From contig JAPVLO010000182.1 in the NCBI GenBank assembly GCA_027257055.1, positions 3,782,001 through 3,846,000 of the forward strand: 64,000 bases of DNA. The letters are read 5' to 3'. The position numbers and the translations under genes were made by a program. Under the pieces are notes generated by a model. That model was not told where the DNA came from. It searched no databases and saw only the letters and a list, made by a program, of their open reading frames with translations. The stretch comes from Cephalopachus bancanus. Lineage: Eukaryota > Chordata > Mammalia > Primates > Tarsiidae. The first letter of the stretch is position 1. Each line of letters starts with the position of its first letter. Below are positions 45,291 to 57,997 of this stretch, piece by piece.

Positions 45291-46460
45291 TGAAAATTAA
45301 GTAGAGTTTTCACAAAGTCATGAATTTTCCCTGATACTTCTAAGACGAACTCAGCAACTCGGTTCTTCTGCTGTTTCATGGTGTACTTCACTTCTCCCAC
45401 ATTGAGAACTCCGTTCTCAATATCATCGGAATATCCTCCTAATCCACATTAAACACAAAGCAGTTTTACAATTTCAATACCAATTCACTACCAACCACAA
45501 ACTTACTAAATACAGTTAAAGACCTTTTGCAGTTTCTTCTATTTTTAATTACAGTCAGTCTCCAACTTGCAATATCCTGACTTACGATTTTTCAACTTTA
45601 CAGTGCAATTTTTAGGATATAATGCCATCATTAGTCGAGGAGAATCTGTATATTCCAGCGAAGATATATAGAATATTATATTCAAAAGTTACTTGGGCTT
45701 TTTTCCCTTCTATGTGGTTATGTTATCAATTTAATATACAACTACATTAATTTATTTCTGGTTCTATTCAATTTTAAAGTAACCCTCCTTGATTTAATTT
45801 TTGCATTTGTAGAATATTAATATGATTCAAATCAAAACTATGTAAAATGATAAGTCAGAGAAGTCCTTTTTCTGCCTTCCCCTAGAGCATATCACTTGTT
45901 TCTGTTTTATCCTTCCTGGGTTTTTCTACAGTTATAAACAGATGCAGAGTTATTTCTAACTCCCCTTCTTAATCAAAGTAACACTACGTACTCTTTGTAT
46001 AATTTTTGTCACTTAACCACCCATCTGGAAAATTATTCCTTTTCAGCTCCCAGAGATCATCCTTGTTCTCTTTTACAGCTGCATAGTCCTGCTTGGCGTG
46101 GATATTTGCTGGTTCATTCAGCCACGGCAGTGTGGCCAGGGAGGGTCTCTTTAATAGGGTAACAGTTGATCATAGACTTAAGGACTTGGGAGAGCAGGCT
46201 CGAGGCTGTCTGGGGAAGTGGTATTCTGGCATACTACTCAGAGACCTTGAGACAGGCCTCAAGCATTTAAGGAACTTCCATGAGATCATTATGGCAGAGA
46301 GTGGTAGGAAATGAAGTTGTAAAAGTGTCAAACTTGTAGATCAAGTTTATGGATACTTTTAAAGACTGACTTGTTTCCTTTCAGTGAAATGGGAAGTTTT
46401 GAAGGGTTTTGGACAGGAGTGAAGTTATGGTGACTTGAGTGTCTAAAAGAATTATTCTGG

Positions 46461-47017
46461 GCCCTGGTGCAGTAACTCAGACCTGTAATCCCAGCACTTT
46501 GGAAGGCCAAGGTGGGAGAATCACTTGAGCCTGGGAGTTTGAAACCAGCCTGGGCAACATAGCAAGACCTAGTCTCTGCCAAAAAAAAAAAAAAAAAATA
46601 GCCTAAGTTCACGGGTTTGAGAACAGCCTGGGCAACTTGGTGAGACGTCATCTCTACAATAAATCAAAAAATAAGCCGGGCGTGGTAGCGTGTGCCTGTA
46701 GCTCCAGCTACTTAGAAGGCTGAGGCAGAAGGATCGCCAGAGCCCAGCAGGTTGAGGCTGCGGTGGCTGGGAGCAGCCGCTGCACTCCAGTCTGGGCGAC
46801 AGAGTGAGACTCCAACTCAAAAAAAAAAAAAAAAGCATATACACACCCACACACAATCACAATTAGCCAGATGTAGTGGTGGCATGTCCCAGCTACTTGG
46901 GAAGCTGAGGTGGAAGGATCACCTGAGCCCAGGACGTCCAGGATGCGGTGAGCAGTGATCATGCTACTGCAACCCAGCCTGGGCAACCTAGTGTGACCTC
47001 AACTTAAAAAAAAAAAA
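46461..47017 (+). mobile_element. Old Alu, sense, split by a younger Alu
   Basis: The left arm (46461-46600) and right arm (46860-47017) of an AluJ-like element are separated by the insertion at 46601-46835. The outer TSD ATTATTCTGG is perfect at 46451-46460 and 47018-47027. Confidence 0.9.
46601..46835 (+). mobile_element. Young Alu, 5'-truncated, inside an older Alu
   Basis: Starts within the left arm (TAGCCTAAGTTCACGGG) and continues to ACTCCAACTCAAAA. It lies in the middle A-stretch of the host Alu. Confidence 0.9.
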
Positions 47018-47118
47018 ATTATTCTGGCTGCTGGCTAGAGAGCACTCTGCAGAAGGAAGCAAAGGCAGAAGCAGGGAGACTGGCTAGGCTGCAAGAGCAG
47101 GGCTAGTAAGAAATGATC

Positions 47119-47440
47119 AGCCGGGCTCGGTGGCTCAGCCTGTAATCCCGCGCCTTTGGGAGGCTGAGGTGAGTGGATTGCCTGAGCCCACGGGTTTGAG
47201 ACCCCCCTGGGCAGTGAGACCTCATCTCTACAATAAATTTAAAAAAAAAGCAGCCGGGCGTGGTAGCGCATGCCTGTAATTCCGGCTACTCGGAAGGCTG
47301 AGGCGGAAGGATCGCTGGAGCCCAGCAGGTCGAGGCTGCGGTGGCTGGGAGCGGCCACTGCACTCCAGTCTGGGTGACAGAGTGAGACTCCAACTCAAAA
47401 CAAAAACAAAAACAAAAACACCAAAAACAAACAAACAAAA
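47119..47440 (+). mobile_element. Young Alu, sense
   Basis: Dimer with an extended CAAAAA-type tail. TSD AAGAAATGAT at 47108-47117 and 47441-47450. Confidence 0.94.
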
Positions 47441-47858
47441 AAGAAATGATTGGGGCGGGGCTGACAGCAGAGAGGAAACAGGAGATGTCTGGATGTGTTT
47501 TGAAGGTGGAGCTGGTGGGATTTGGCAGGAGCTTGCCTAAGTGGAGGGACATGTGGACAGGGCGTGGGTAGTGCTGGGCAAAGAGCAAGGGCTAAAAACA
47601 AGCACTGTTTTATTGTTTGGTTCTATTAGCAGAGTCTGCCTTATTCTGTTATATTTGACCTAGTGTAGATCTTTGTCTTGTCAACTGTCTCTCCCACTGA
47701 ATTTCAAGTCCTGTGTATGCAGGAACCAAATCATATACGACTTAATTTTGTTTTCCACTCATTGATCTGTTTTATTTTTTTTAACAGTACAGATTTTTAA
47801 ATCAGAATGTTAAAGTATTTGTCAAGTCTTTCTCCATTTGAAGTTATCTCACACTCTT

Positions 47859-48140
47859 TGTTTTTTTTGAGTTGGAGTCTCACTCTGTCGCCCAGACTGG
47901 AGTGCAGTGGCCGCTCCCGGCCACCGCAGCCTCGCCTGCTGGGCTCCGGCGATCCTTCCGCCTCAGCCTTCCGAGTAGCTGGAATTACAGGCATGCGCTA
48001 CCACGCCCGGCTGATTTTTTGATTTATTGTAGAGATGAGGTCTCACTGCCCAGGCGGGTCTCGAACCCGTGGGCTCAGGCAATCCACTCACCTCAGCCTC
48101 CCAAAGGCGCGGGGTTACAGGCTGAGCCACCGAGCCCGGC
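47859..48140 (-). mobile_element. Young Alu, antisense, with perfect TSD
   Basis: Very close to the subfamily consensus, with the exact right-arm hairpin at 47907-47924. The 15-bp TSD TTATCTCACACTCTT is perfect at 47844-47858 and 48141-48155. Confidence 0.97.
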
Positions 48141-48284
48141 TTATCTCACACTCTTATGTGAGACTAGCTCATATGCTTTGCTGCAATCAAGATTTAGAAA
48201 ATCTGTGTGTTTTTTTATTTAGAAAAGATAATCCAAGTCAAAATTGTGTGTTCCTGTCAGGAAACTAGACCCAGTATTGTCATG

Positions 48285-48835
48285 GGGTGCAAATAACAAT
48301 GGCTAGCATGAGTTAAGCACATACTCAGTGGCAGGAGCTAGGTTTCGTATTTTAGATTTGTTTCATTTAATTATCACACCAGTTTTATTAGATAGGGGTT
48401 TTTTTTTTGTTTTTGAGTTGGAGTCTCACTTTTTGTCACCCAGGCTGGAGTGCAGTGGCACGCTCACGGCCACTGCAACCTCGACCTGCTGGACTCGGGC
48501 GATCCTTTGCCTCAGCCCTCCAAGTAGCTGGAACTACAGATGCACGCCACCATGCCCAGCTAGTTTTTTGTGATTTATTGTAGAGACGAGGTCTCACCAA
48601 GTTGCCCGGGCTGGTCTCGAACCTCCGGGCTCAGGCAGTCCTCTTGCCTCAGCCTCCCAAAGTGCTGGGATTACAGGCTAAGCCACTGCGCTTGGCCTAG
48701 GTAGGGATTTTTTAAAGAGGAGAACAAAGCTTGGGTAGGTTAAGGACCTTATCCAAGTTCACACAAACAAGTGGCAGAGTGGACCTGAACTCAGATCTGT
48801 TGAATCAAAACTCTTTCCCTTAACTCTGTTGCATT
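48285..48835 (-). mobile_element. MIR, antisense, split by an Alu
   Basis: Segments 48285-48397 (TAAGCACATACTCAGTGGCA) and 48698-48835 (AGGTTAAGGACCTTATCCAA, CAAGTGGCAGAGTGGACCTG) are two halves of one MIR. Confidence 0.75.
48398..48697 (-). mobile_element. Alu, antisense, inside a MIR
   Basis: Intermediate-type dimer ending CCACTGCGCTTGGCC. Flanks share a short TAGG/TAGGG motif. Confidence 0.9.
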
Positions 48836-48996
48836 CCCAGCCCAAGATCTGATGAGCAACGTTTTGACGATTTTGATGATATACAGTTGGTTTCTTGTAT
48901 ATGGCATGTATATATTGTCCAGTTGAATTTTGTTGACGTATGTGAAATTATATAGGACAGGACAATTACCAATCATACAGACTTGTATTTAATATT

Positions 48997-49303
48997 GGGC
49001 TGGGCGCAATGGGTGAGATCTGAAATCTCAGCACTTTCAGGGCCTGAGATGGGAGGATTGCTTGAGCCAAGGAGTTCAAGAGTAGCCTGGGCAACATAGT
49101 GAGACCTTGGCTCTGAAAAAGTTTAAAAATTAGCCTGGCATGGTGGCACGTGACTATAGTCCTAGCTACTCAGGAAGCTGAGGCAGGAGGATTGTGTGAG
49201 CCCAGGAAGTCGAGGCTGTGATGAGCCCTGATTATGCCACTGCATTCTAGCCTGTGTGACAGAGTAAGACCTTGACTAAAAAAAAAAAAAAAAAAAAAAA
49301 AAA
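48997..49303 (+). mobile_element. Old Alu, sense
   Basis: Diverged dimer with a long A-tail. The 14-bp TSD TTGTATTTAATATT is perfect at 48983-48996 and 49304-49317 even though the body is old. Confidence 0.93.
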
Positions 49304-49389
49304 TTGTATTTAATATTATAATCTATAATGGGAGTACCTTCTTTTGAATGGGAATTTATATACATATTTATTATTATGAACATTTTGCC

Positions 49390-49695
49390 TATTTATACTC
49401 TCTCTAGACACCCACACTTCACTCCTAGACACATTTGCATAGTCCCAATAACATTATAATATCTATAAAATTAACACTTACGTCACCTAATTTCTACCCA
49501 TATTCAAATTTCTCCATTTATCACAAGAACTTTTTTTTTAAAACAGGATGTAATCAAGTTTCACTCATTACATTTGTTGCTCTATTTTTTTTTTTTATTT
49601 CAATGGGCATCTCTTAGAAATTTTGAAAAAAACTGAGAGCACCTTATTGACTTCCTTGTCACTCTAACATTCTTTAGTAAATACAGTCTTTGAGG
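49390..49695 (-). mobile_element. L1M-like fragment, antisense
   Basis: CATAGTCCCAATAACATTAT and ATATTCAAATTTCTCCATTT resemble the L1M 3' region seen at 41.7 kb. Confidence 0.45.
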
Positions 49696-51047
49696 TTAGA
49701 TATTGATTTTCTGTTTAAAAGCAGAAAATGTGTCTGTCTACATCAGCCCTTACTTGCTTGAATTTTCTGCCTTTTGGTTTCTTCTCATGTTGTTTCTTCT
49801 CAAGTGCAGAAGCCTTTGTGACGCTTTCCTTCACTAGAGTGACTAGAAGTTTTTGCTTGAAGGCACAGCCCCTGGAATTCCACAGTCCCATGTCCAGCCT
49901 TCCATCCCAGGGTTGTAAGTGAAACCAGGATGCAAACTGTTCCCTTTTCTCAGATGAGTTCAGGTTTGAATACGGGGTGTGACTATGAGATACGTGACCA
50001 TCCCTGGTATAAAGCACAGGAGAACGTCCTCACAGTTCCTCTCTGGAGTGAGCTTTCCATGCCTACCTGTCAGCCTTGAAGAAAATGCCTTTGGTTGCCT
50101 TATAGGCTGGATCCTCTTCTTTGGCCTCTTTCCTTTTTTTAAAATTCCTTTTTTTGTGTCACTTGGTCTTCCCTTTCTCAGCTGCTGTGGGGCCTGTGCC
50201 TGGGCTCTTAGCCCAAGAGCCACAGGGCTCAGACTAAAACCAGCGTAAGGGGACCTTTTGCCTCGATTCGTTGAAATAAATTCATGTCTGTTCTCTGTCC
50301 CCAACTGGGGATTGTTAGTTCAAAGATCTTTCCTTTGTGAGCTTGATTTGTTTTCTCCATCAGGTATCCCTCAGCGGGAGCCAAATAATTGTGATAGTCA
50401 TATTCTCAGGAAAGGAACTTATTTTGGGTCCTAGCGACCTTTGTTTCTTTTCATAGTGTTTCCCAAAATGTCCACTGAGATTTCCTGAATTTCCTTTGGG
50501 CTCATTGGTACGTAGTTTTTTGAACATTTTTCCCATATGACAGTTTAGAACTAGAGGGAAAATTGGAAATTTAATACACACATTCAGAAAACAATAAGAA
50601 ATCCGACAAATAAGAAACTAGTTAGGCCGTGCTATTATAAATCAGTTGACATAGAGTTTCCCAACCATGAACCAAGTATCTAGAAAATAGCAGAAATTTT
50701 AAAGGAATTTTAATGAAATGATCAATAGTGTATTGAAATACCTTGACTCAGATTTTGTAGAAAAGATTGAGAGACTCGCAGGGTCTTAAATAGCTCCAGG
50801 AAGAACCTTACTCCCCAAAGCATGCAGTAGATCTCGACTATGTTCTAGCTAAGAACAGAATTAAAGGCAAATGTGGCCTTGGAGCATGGTAGAATTTGAG
50901 TGTCTTGAAAGCACAAAGAAGTGCTGTTAGATAGTGTCTAATATGGGACATGTGCAGTTAATTTTAATATATTTTAGTTAACCTAATATGGCCATAATAT
51001 TTTCATTTCAACATGTAGTTAATATGTTGTTTGTTTGTTTGTTTTTT

Positions 51048-51341
51048 TGTTTGGTTTTTTTTTTGAGTTGGAGTCTCACTCTGTCGCCCAGACTGGAGTG
51101 CAGTGGCCACTCCTGGCCATTGCAGCCTCGACTTGCTGGACTCCGGTGATCCTTCCACTTCAGCCTTCCAAGTAGCTGGAACTACAGGCACGCGCTACCA
51201 CGCCTGGCTAATTTTTTGATTTATTGTCGAGATGAGGTCTCGTCAAGTTGCCCTGGCGGGTCTCGAACCCACGGGCTCAGGCAATCCACTCACCTCAGCC
51301 TCCCAAAGTGCGGGATTACAGGTTGAGCCACCGAGCCAGGC
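51048..51341 (-). mobile_element. Young Alu, antisense
   Basis: Dimer preceded by a (TTTG)n stretch. It abuts the next Alu. Confidence 0.92.
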
Positions 51342-51349
51342 TTGTTTGT

Positions 51350-51642
51350 TTTTTTTTCAAGCCAGGATCTCACTCTATCGCCCAGGCTGGAGTGCAGTGG
51401 CACAATCACGGCTCACTATAGCCTCGACCTCCTGGGCTCAGGTGATCCTTCCACCTCAGCCTCCTGAGTAGCTGGGACTACAGGCATGCACCACCACTCC
51501 TGTCTAATTTTTAAATTTTTTTTGTAGAGACAAGGTTTCACTATGTTGCCTAAGCTCATCTTGAACTCCTGGACTCAAGCAGTCCTCCTGCCTCAGCCTC
51601 CTAAAGTGCTTGGATTATAGGTATGAGGCACCACGTCCAGCC
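51350..51642 (-). mobile_element. Old Alu, antisense
   Basis: AluJ-like dimer ending GCACCACGTCCAGCC. The younger Alu inserted in its poly-T tail. Confidence 0.9.
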
Positions 51643-52512
51643 TTATATAAAAAATATTAATTAAAGATTTTATATTTCATTTTTTTATAGTAGGTCTTTA
51701 GAGTCTGGGGCATATGTTACCCTGACAACATATCTCAGTTTGTATTAATGACATTTCATGTGCTAACTAGCCACCTGTGCTTACGACCACAGTGTTGGAT
51801 TGCGTAGATCTAGAGGGAAACATCTTGGGAAAAAACAAAGACATAAAGTGCGAGAACAAGACGTAAAAAGGAAACCATTCTAGTGTGTAGAAAACAGAAA
51901 AGCACAAAGGAAGTTGACTTCGAAAACCAGCATCTTAATTCTGGATGAGCTCATTAAGGAGGCCGATTGGCAACTGACAGCCGTTCAGGAAGTTTTTGCC
52001 TCAGTGGCCCAGGGCTCCTTGACCGTTGGGAGCCAGGTGGCTGCAGTTTCGCTATGAGGTAGAGGGAGGCAGGGAAGCTGAAAGAGTAATCTCTAGCTCT
52101 GGTGTGAACTTAGAAACTGGAAAGTCACTAGCTGAGACTGGCTGTGGGTGGGTGGCACTGATGCGGGGGAGAAAAAAAGAAAGATGGCCCCAACCGAGGC
52201 ATCTTATGTCATGCGGTCCTGGGACCGAGGGCCAAGTCTGCACACCTGCTCCGTCCCTGCTGGCTGAGTGACTGCTGACCTCTCAGTCTGATTCCTCCTC
52301 CGCAGCCTGGTGGTTCTCACTCTCTGGGATGTTTTTCCTTAGGGAGTCTTAGGCACAGCCTCTTACTTTTTGGGGCAGTGCTTAGATTCCAACTTATGAC
52401 CGCTCCACATTCCAAGGCCACTCCTCTCCTATGAGTACGCCAGGCTCCCCCGTGCTCTGCTTTAACTTGACCCAACATAAAAGATATTACGTCACCCAAC
52501 ATAAAAAATAAT

Positions 52513-52804
52513 AGCTGGGCGTGGCTCATGCCTGTAATCCCAGCACTTTGGGAGGGTGAGGTCAGAGGATTGCCTGAGTCCAGGGGTTCCAGGAGACCAG
52601 CCTGGGCAACTTGGCAAGACCTCAACTCTACAATAAATCAGAAAATTAGCTGGGCATGGTGGCTTGTGCCTGTAAGGTTCCAGCGACTTGGAACACTGAG
52701 GTGGAAGGATCTCCTGAACCCAGCAGGTGGAGGCTGCAGTGGCTCCGAGCATGCCATTGCACTCCAGCCTGGGGGACAGAGTGAGACTCTGACTCAAAAA
52801 AAAG
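52513..52804 (+). mobile_element. Alu, sense, intermediate type
   Basis: Left arm has CCAGGGGTTCCAGGAGACC, an intermediate B box with a small insertion. Confidence 0.9.
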
Positions 52805-54324
52805 AAAGATATTTGCTTTTCTGGTTTCTTGTGCGCCTCCGCTGCTGTACACGGACTCCGAGCAGGGATGCAGGCCGGGAATTGGCTGTTTTGTTCAGTG
52901 CTGTGGCCTGACTGCTTTACTGCAGGGCCTGGTTCATAGGAGGGACATCTGATGAGTGAGTGAGGAGACCAGTGACAGGAGCTGCCTCACAGAGGTGAGT
53001 GGAGGCCACGCGAGTTAGTGCAGCTACGTGCAACTCTGGAACAAGTGCTTGGCACTCAGTAAGCCTCGGCGAAGGTTTGCATGGGGCTCTTGTTGTTAGA
53101 CATCCTTGCTGAGGCTGAGTTGGCCTCGGGCTCCTTGGATTGGGTTCACTAAGAGCTCAAGAAACAAGCTGCACTAAACTGGCTTGAATGAAAAGACTGT
53201 GCTTCTTCTCTGATCTTCTACGTGTCTGCCCCCCAGAACTGGGACTGACTAGGGTGAGAATACCTGCGACCTTCGTGGGGCAGATTATTTGCTATTGGTA
53301 CCGGCCTAGACATTTTAGAACATGGGCTGTTCCTCCTCGATACTGCGCATGTGTGTGTAGGTGTGTAGACAGGGACTTCGCGTCCCAGAGGGCCACACGC
53401 CCTGGTACTCCAGCAAGTGAGCACCGGCCGAAAGCAGGTGATGGTGGAAGATGGACCGCAGGGGAGGCGTGTGAGAAGGGAGGTGTGCTCACAGCTGCGT
53501 GCGGAGGAGAAGCCTGTCTGCTCACTTGGGAGCAAAAATACCCCAAGACCCGGCTGTTTCTGGCCTTGATTGAGACTTAAACCAAATCACCGTTATGACA
53601 TCACACATTCAGAGGGAAATACCAACCTTTATATATTCAGGTACTGAAACTTTTAGGGGAATTTTTTTTTTTTAATTTTTGGTCATATGAATTTTTACCC
53701 TAGCTAACTGCTAAAACCTGCAGGCATTGCGAGCCTTAAAATATTTTAGAGCGAGAGAGAAGGAGAAGTATTTTAAAATCACATTGTTTCTAAGAACAAA
53801 CTCAAGAAAAATGTTTCCTTCAAATTAAGAGCTAGAGGAGTGGTTGACTCTCTGTTCATTCACTTAGCAGCTATTTCTGGCACCAGTGGACAATTGGCAT
53901 CTCCTCCAACCATGGACAGGTCGTTCACTTCGGTTAGGGGCTGGCATTCATGAGTGGGTGCGAGGTTATCTAGGGTGGTGCCCTGCAGCCTACAACACTC
54001 GGTAGGGAGGACCTGTCTGAACTTGAGAGAGAAAGCAGTCGCCAAACAGAACATCTCAAGAGGAACAGTCGTGGCTCCTCTGATCTTGCTTTGAAGATGG
54101 AGGCGGAGAGTAGGACTGGAGGAGTCTGTTTGGGTGGGATAGAAGGGCTTCCTGGCCAGTTTATTTTTCAGTTCCAGCTAAGTTTTCTCCATCTCTCCTT
54201 GACGAGTTCTGGCTCTTCCGTCAGGTTCCATGGCGATTTGGGGTCAGAATCTGGGCTGACTGTTGACTTTTGCTGTTGTGTCAGGAAACCCCACCATTTG
54301 GGGTACATTTAAGCTATACTTAAA

Positions 54325-54462
54325 TGAGTTTAGTGAACTCAACAGATAGTTGTGAGGTATCCTTCATAAGCTAGACATAGCGAGGATAAAGCCAAGAAGA
54401 CGAAGGGCCTTGTCCCTGTCCTCACAGGGCCAACCTGGCTGGGGGAGACTTTCCAACTCAGA
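54325..54462 (-). mobile_element. L2-like fragment
   Basis: TAAGCTAGACATAGCGAGGA and TTGTCCCTGTCCTCACAGGG resemble the antisense L2 tail. Confidence 0.4.
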
Positions 54463-54930
54463 TTGGGATGAGTTGCCAACTTTCAAAAATCGGCGGTTTT
54501 CACATAAAGTGGGAATATTCAGCTTTTCTGGAAAACTCAGGAGACCTGGCCACAGGAGGCTCCTGTTTCCACCTGCACTTGGCGGGTGAGCGCAGTCTCC
54601 ACCCCTCCGTTCTGAGTCACTCCGTTCTGGGCGTCTCTTCTGGGGCGGAATTGCTGGCCTTTATCTCAGTGTGTGGTTTGTCACCATCAGCCAGAGTTCT
54701 CACCATCTTCTTGGGGGCTCCTGGGTGTTGATTCCTGCTGCCTTCTTTGTTTGCGCCTTGTTCTCCTTTGTTTTTCTCCATCTGGCTTTTCTTCCTCCTT
54801 GTTTTAAATATTTCTCTATCTCCCCTTCTCCCTCTCACCTTTCACATCTCACATTTTACTTGTCACTGTGCACGAGAAGTACATATTGTTAGGCCTCGCT
54901 TTTATGTATTTGTTTGTTTTTATTTTTTAT

Positions 54931-55214
54931 TCTTTGAGTTGGGGTCTCACTCCCTTGCCCAGGCTAGAGTGCAGTGGCATGATCACGGCTCATCACAGCC
55001 TTGACCTCTGGGGCTCAGGACCTTCTGCCTCAGCCTTCTGAGTAGCTGGGACTAAAGGTGTGTGCCACCATGTCCAGCTATTTTTTTTTTCTTTTTTTGT
55101 AGTTGTAAGGTCTCATGATGTTGTCTAGGCCAGTCTCCAATTCCTGGGCTCAAGCATTTCCATTTTGACCTACTAAAGTTTTGGGATTACAGGTGTGACC
55201 CTCCATGCCCAGCC
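54931..55214 (-). mobile_element. Old Alu, antisense
   Basis: Strongly diverged dimer ending GACCCTCCATGCCCAGCC. Confidence 0.88.
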
Positions 55215-55756
55215 AAGCCTTCTTTTTAACTAAGCTTCTTATGGTCTTTCATTGTGAAACTCTGTTGTTTTTGTGTCTGTTATATCTAAAGTTGTTTATT
55301 TAAAAAAAATAATAACATCGTCACAAAACCTGGGTTTGACTGGTTTCTGTGTAACATTTTGGAGGTTTGCGTTTGTTACTCTCTTGTTCAGTCAAGCCTT
55401 TCCATTTCCTCATGTAGTCTACAGTCATGCCACTCGGAACACACCCAGTCTCATCCGTTTCCTCATGTAAATGTCATGAGGGAATGGGGAATGAGCTGAG
55501 CTTGTTCTCTGAGGATCTCTCCAGCTCTGACATGATTTGGGGGCCTCCTCACTTGGCCCCTCACTTGTAGGTTTCAGAGGTGTGCTTGACTCGGTTTGCC
55601 TTTCTCATTTGCCAACCTCTGCTGTTCCAAATCAGTCTGCAAATCACATCCCAAGAAATCGTGTGACATATCCCTGTTTTTACTAGCCTTAAGCCATATC
55701 ACAAGCTGCGTAAGAAACCATGGTGAACACTGGTGATGGAGTAAGAATGTCTGGAT

Positions 55757-55930
55757 TCTCATCTGGCTTCACTGCTTAACTAGCAAATCTCTTAACATTT
55801 GTATGCCTCAGTTTCCCCATCTGCAAAGTAGGGTTAGAAGTAACATATCTGCCTAGTATGTTTTCAAGAGGAATCAGTGAGTATTTATAGAACTCTTACA
55901 ATAGTGCCTGGCATACAGCCGGTGCCATGC
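55757..55930 (+). mobile_element. MIR, sense
   Basis: TATGCCTCAGTTTCCCCATC, GGAATCAGTGAGTATTTATA and ATAGTGCCTGGCATACAGCC are in MIR order. Confidence 0.8.
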
Positions 55931-56583
55931 CAGTGTTAGAGTAAGCAAAATAAACGAGTCAGTCTGAATCTCAGGACCCACATAAAAATTTGCAAAGGAA
56001 TTTGTGTCCGGGGTGAGGAATCCTTTTCATTAACCCCCTAGTTATAGTGACCATATTTTCTAAATAAAAATAAGGACACCTCACCTGCAGAAAGTTGGAG
56101 TTCCACTCACAACTTCAGTCAAACAAGGAGAACTATCAAAATTGAGGTGTTGGTGTTTTATAAAGATACTGCCACAGAATATTTGAGATTAGAGCTGTTT
56201 TTAGACATATGATCACTCTGTACATATAGGACTAGTTAGGTTCTAGGTACTCTCCTATCTTTAGTTACAAAAAGAATTTTCAAGATTCTTCAAAACAAAT
56301 AAACCTCCAGTTGTTTTTTTAAAGAATCTGACTAGTATAGAAAATCTGTTTAGACGTTTTTCCTTCCACCATCTCTGCTTTTAAACAGCGAAAACTCATC
56401 TCACTCACATGGTTAGCATAAATTTACCCACAGTGAATACCTTGGTATTGACTGGACTCATTCAAAGAAAAAGAGGAAACCCTGTTGAAAACCTATTCCG
56501 TGTTATCCACAATGTAAAGACTCTCAGTCTTAGTCAAACCTCAAAGCGTCTTTCTGTGGTAGGCTTTCTGACTCCTGTGTTAC

Positions 56584-56785
56584 AGCTGAGGAGACCTAGT
56601 GTGGAGGGGCCTTTGATGGGGGGTCGCCCTGGGCCTCTGTGGCTTCAAAATCTGGGCACTCTCTAACCTGCACCCTGGCAGGTCTAGTTAGAACCCTATA
56701 GCCCCATTCTGGTCATTCACAGTTACCAGCAAAGCCACCAGCTCATTATCACTTGCTCTTTATATATTCATTCTTTCATTCATTT
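56584..56785 (+). repeat. Unidentified dispersed repeat, copy A
   Basis: Shares with 59191-59390 the blocks TGAGGAGACCTAG, AATCTGGGCACTCTC, CTGCACCCTGGCA, ACCAGCAAAGCCACCAGCTC and ATTCATTC in the same order. I cannot name the family. Confidence 0.75.
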
Positions 56786-56900
56786 ATGGTTTGATCTTAG
56801 AGAAAAAACTCCCTTTTCTCTCATTCTTAATTTTTCATGAGAAATTATCTTAGCTCCCTTCCCTACCTTGGGAAGGTAAGTCTTTGCGCACTGTCTCTCT

Positions 56901-56928
56901 CTCTCTCTCTCTCTCTCTTTTGCTCTCT
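56901..56928. repeat. (TC)n microsatellite
   Basis: About 28 bp of CT repeats just before an Alu. Confidence 0.93.
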
Positions 56929-56990
56929 AATTTACTTTCTAGATAAACTTTGTCTGAAAACTAAAAAGAAAAGAAAAAAAGAAATTATCT

Positions 56991-57281
56991 TTTTTTTTTT
57001 TTTTTTGAGTTGGAGTCTCACTCTGTCGCCCAGACTGGAGTGCAGTGGCCACTCCCGGCCACCGCAGCCTCGACCTGCTGGGCTCCGGCAATCCTTCCGC
57101 CTCAGCCTTCCAAGTAGCCGGAATTACAGGCATGCGCTACCACGCCCGGCTGATTTTTTTTTATTTATTGTAAAGATGAGGTCTCGCTGCCCAGGCGGGT
57201 CTCGAACCCGCGGGCTCAGGCAGTACACTCACCTCAGCCTCCCAAAGGCGCGGGATTACAGGCTGAGCCACCGAGCCCGGC
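56991..57281 (-). mobile_element. Young Alu, antisense, with perfect TSD
   Basis: Dimer with exact B-box hairpin (57195-57211). The 15-bp TSD AAAAGAAATTATCTT is perfect. Confidence 0.96.
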
Positions 57282-57709
57282 AAAAGAAATTATCTTAACA
57301 ACTTACTTAAGGATTAGCCTTGAAAGTGCAACAGGATAAACTTTACTGCTGAGAGGAAATGATAGACATAGCTATGCACAAAAAGTAGAGGCAGATATTA
57401 ACTTTGGAGACAATTCTTAGCAATTGTTTCTCTTGGTTGGAGAATTCTGTTTTTAAAAATTTTATATAATTTTTGTATTATAATAGTAATATAAGATTTG
57501 TCTTGAAAAAAATTTGTCTAATGAGGCATGTATAAGATAACGAGTAATAAATGGAAATCTCACCATTTGCACAATCTCAGTCTTTAAAAGTAACCACTGT
57601 TAATAATTTAGGGTATCTCTTTCCAGCCTTAAAAAAAGAATAGGTGGGAATGCATGTACACATATGTATTTATATATCTCTTTATAGTTTTTTAAAAGAA
57701 GAATATTCT

Positions 57710-57997
57710 GGCCGGGTACAGTGGCTCAAGCCTGTAATCCCAGCACCTAGGGAGCCCAAAACAAGAGGATTGCCTGAACCTAGGGGTTCGAGACCAGCCT
57801 GGGCAACTTGGTGAAACCTCGTTTCTACAATAAATCAAGGAAAATTAACTGGGCATGGTGGTGCATACCTGTAGTTCTAGCTACTTGGAAGGCTGAGGTG
57901 GAAGGATCACCTGAGCCCAGCAGACTGAGGTTGCAGTGGCCGTGAGCATGCCACTGCACTCCAGCCTGAGTGAGACTCCAACTCAAAAAAAAAAAAA
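57710..57997 (+). mobile_element. Alu, sense, intermediate type
   Basis: GGCTCAAGCCTG in the left arm and CTAGGGGTTCGAGACC at the B box. TSD GAATATTCTG. Confidence 0.92.

Noticed and set aside
52470..52512. Direct repeat of ACCCAACATAAAA next to an Alu
   Set aside because: Considered as a TSD, but both copies lie on the same side of the Alu.
53188..53580. 130-codon frame in CD58 intron 1
   Set aside because: No recognisable domain, splice sites or codon bias; expected by chance in a window this long.
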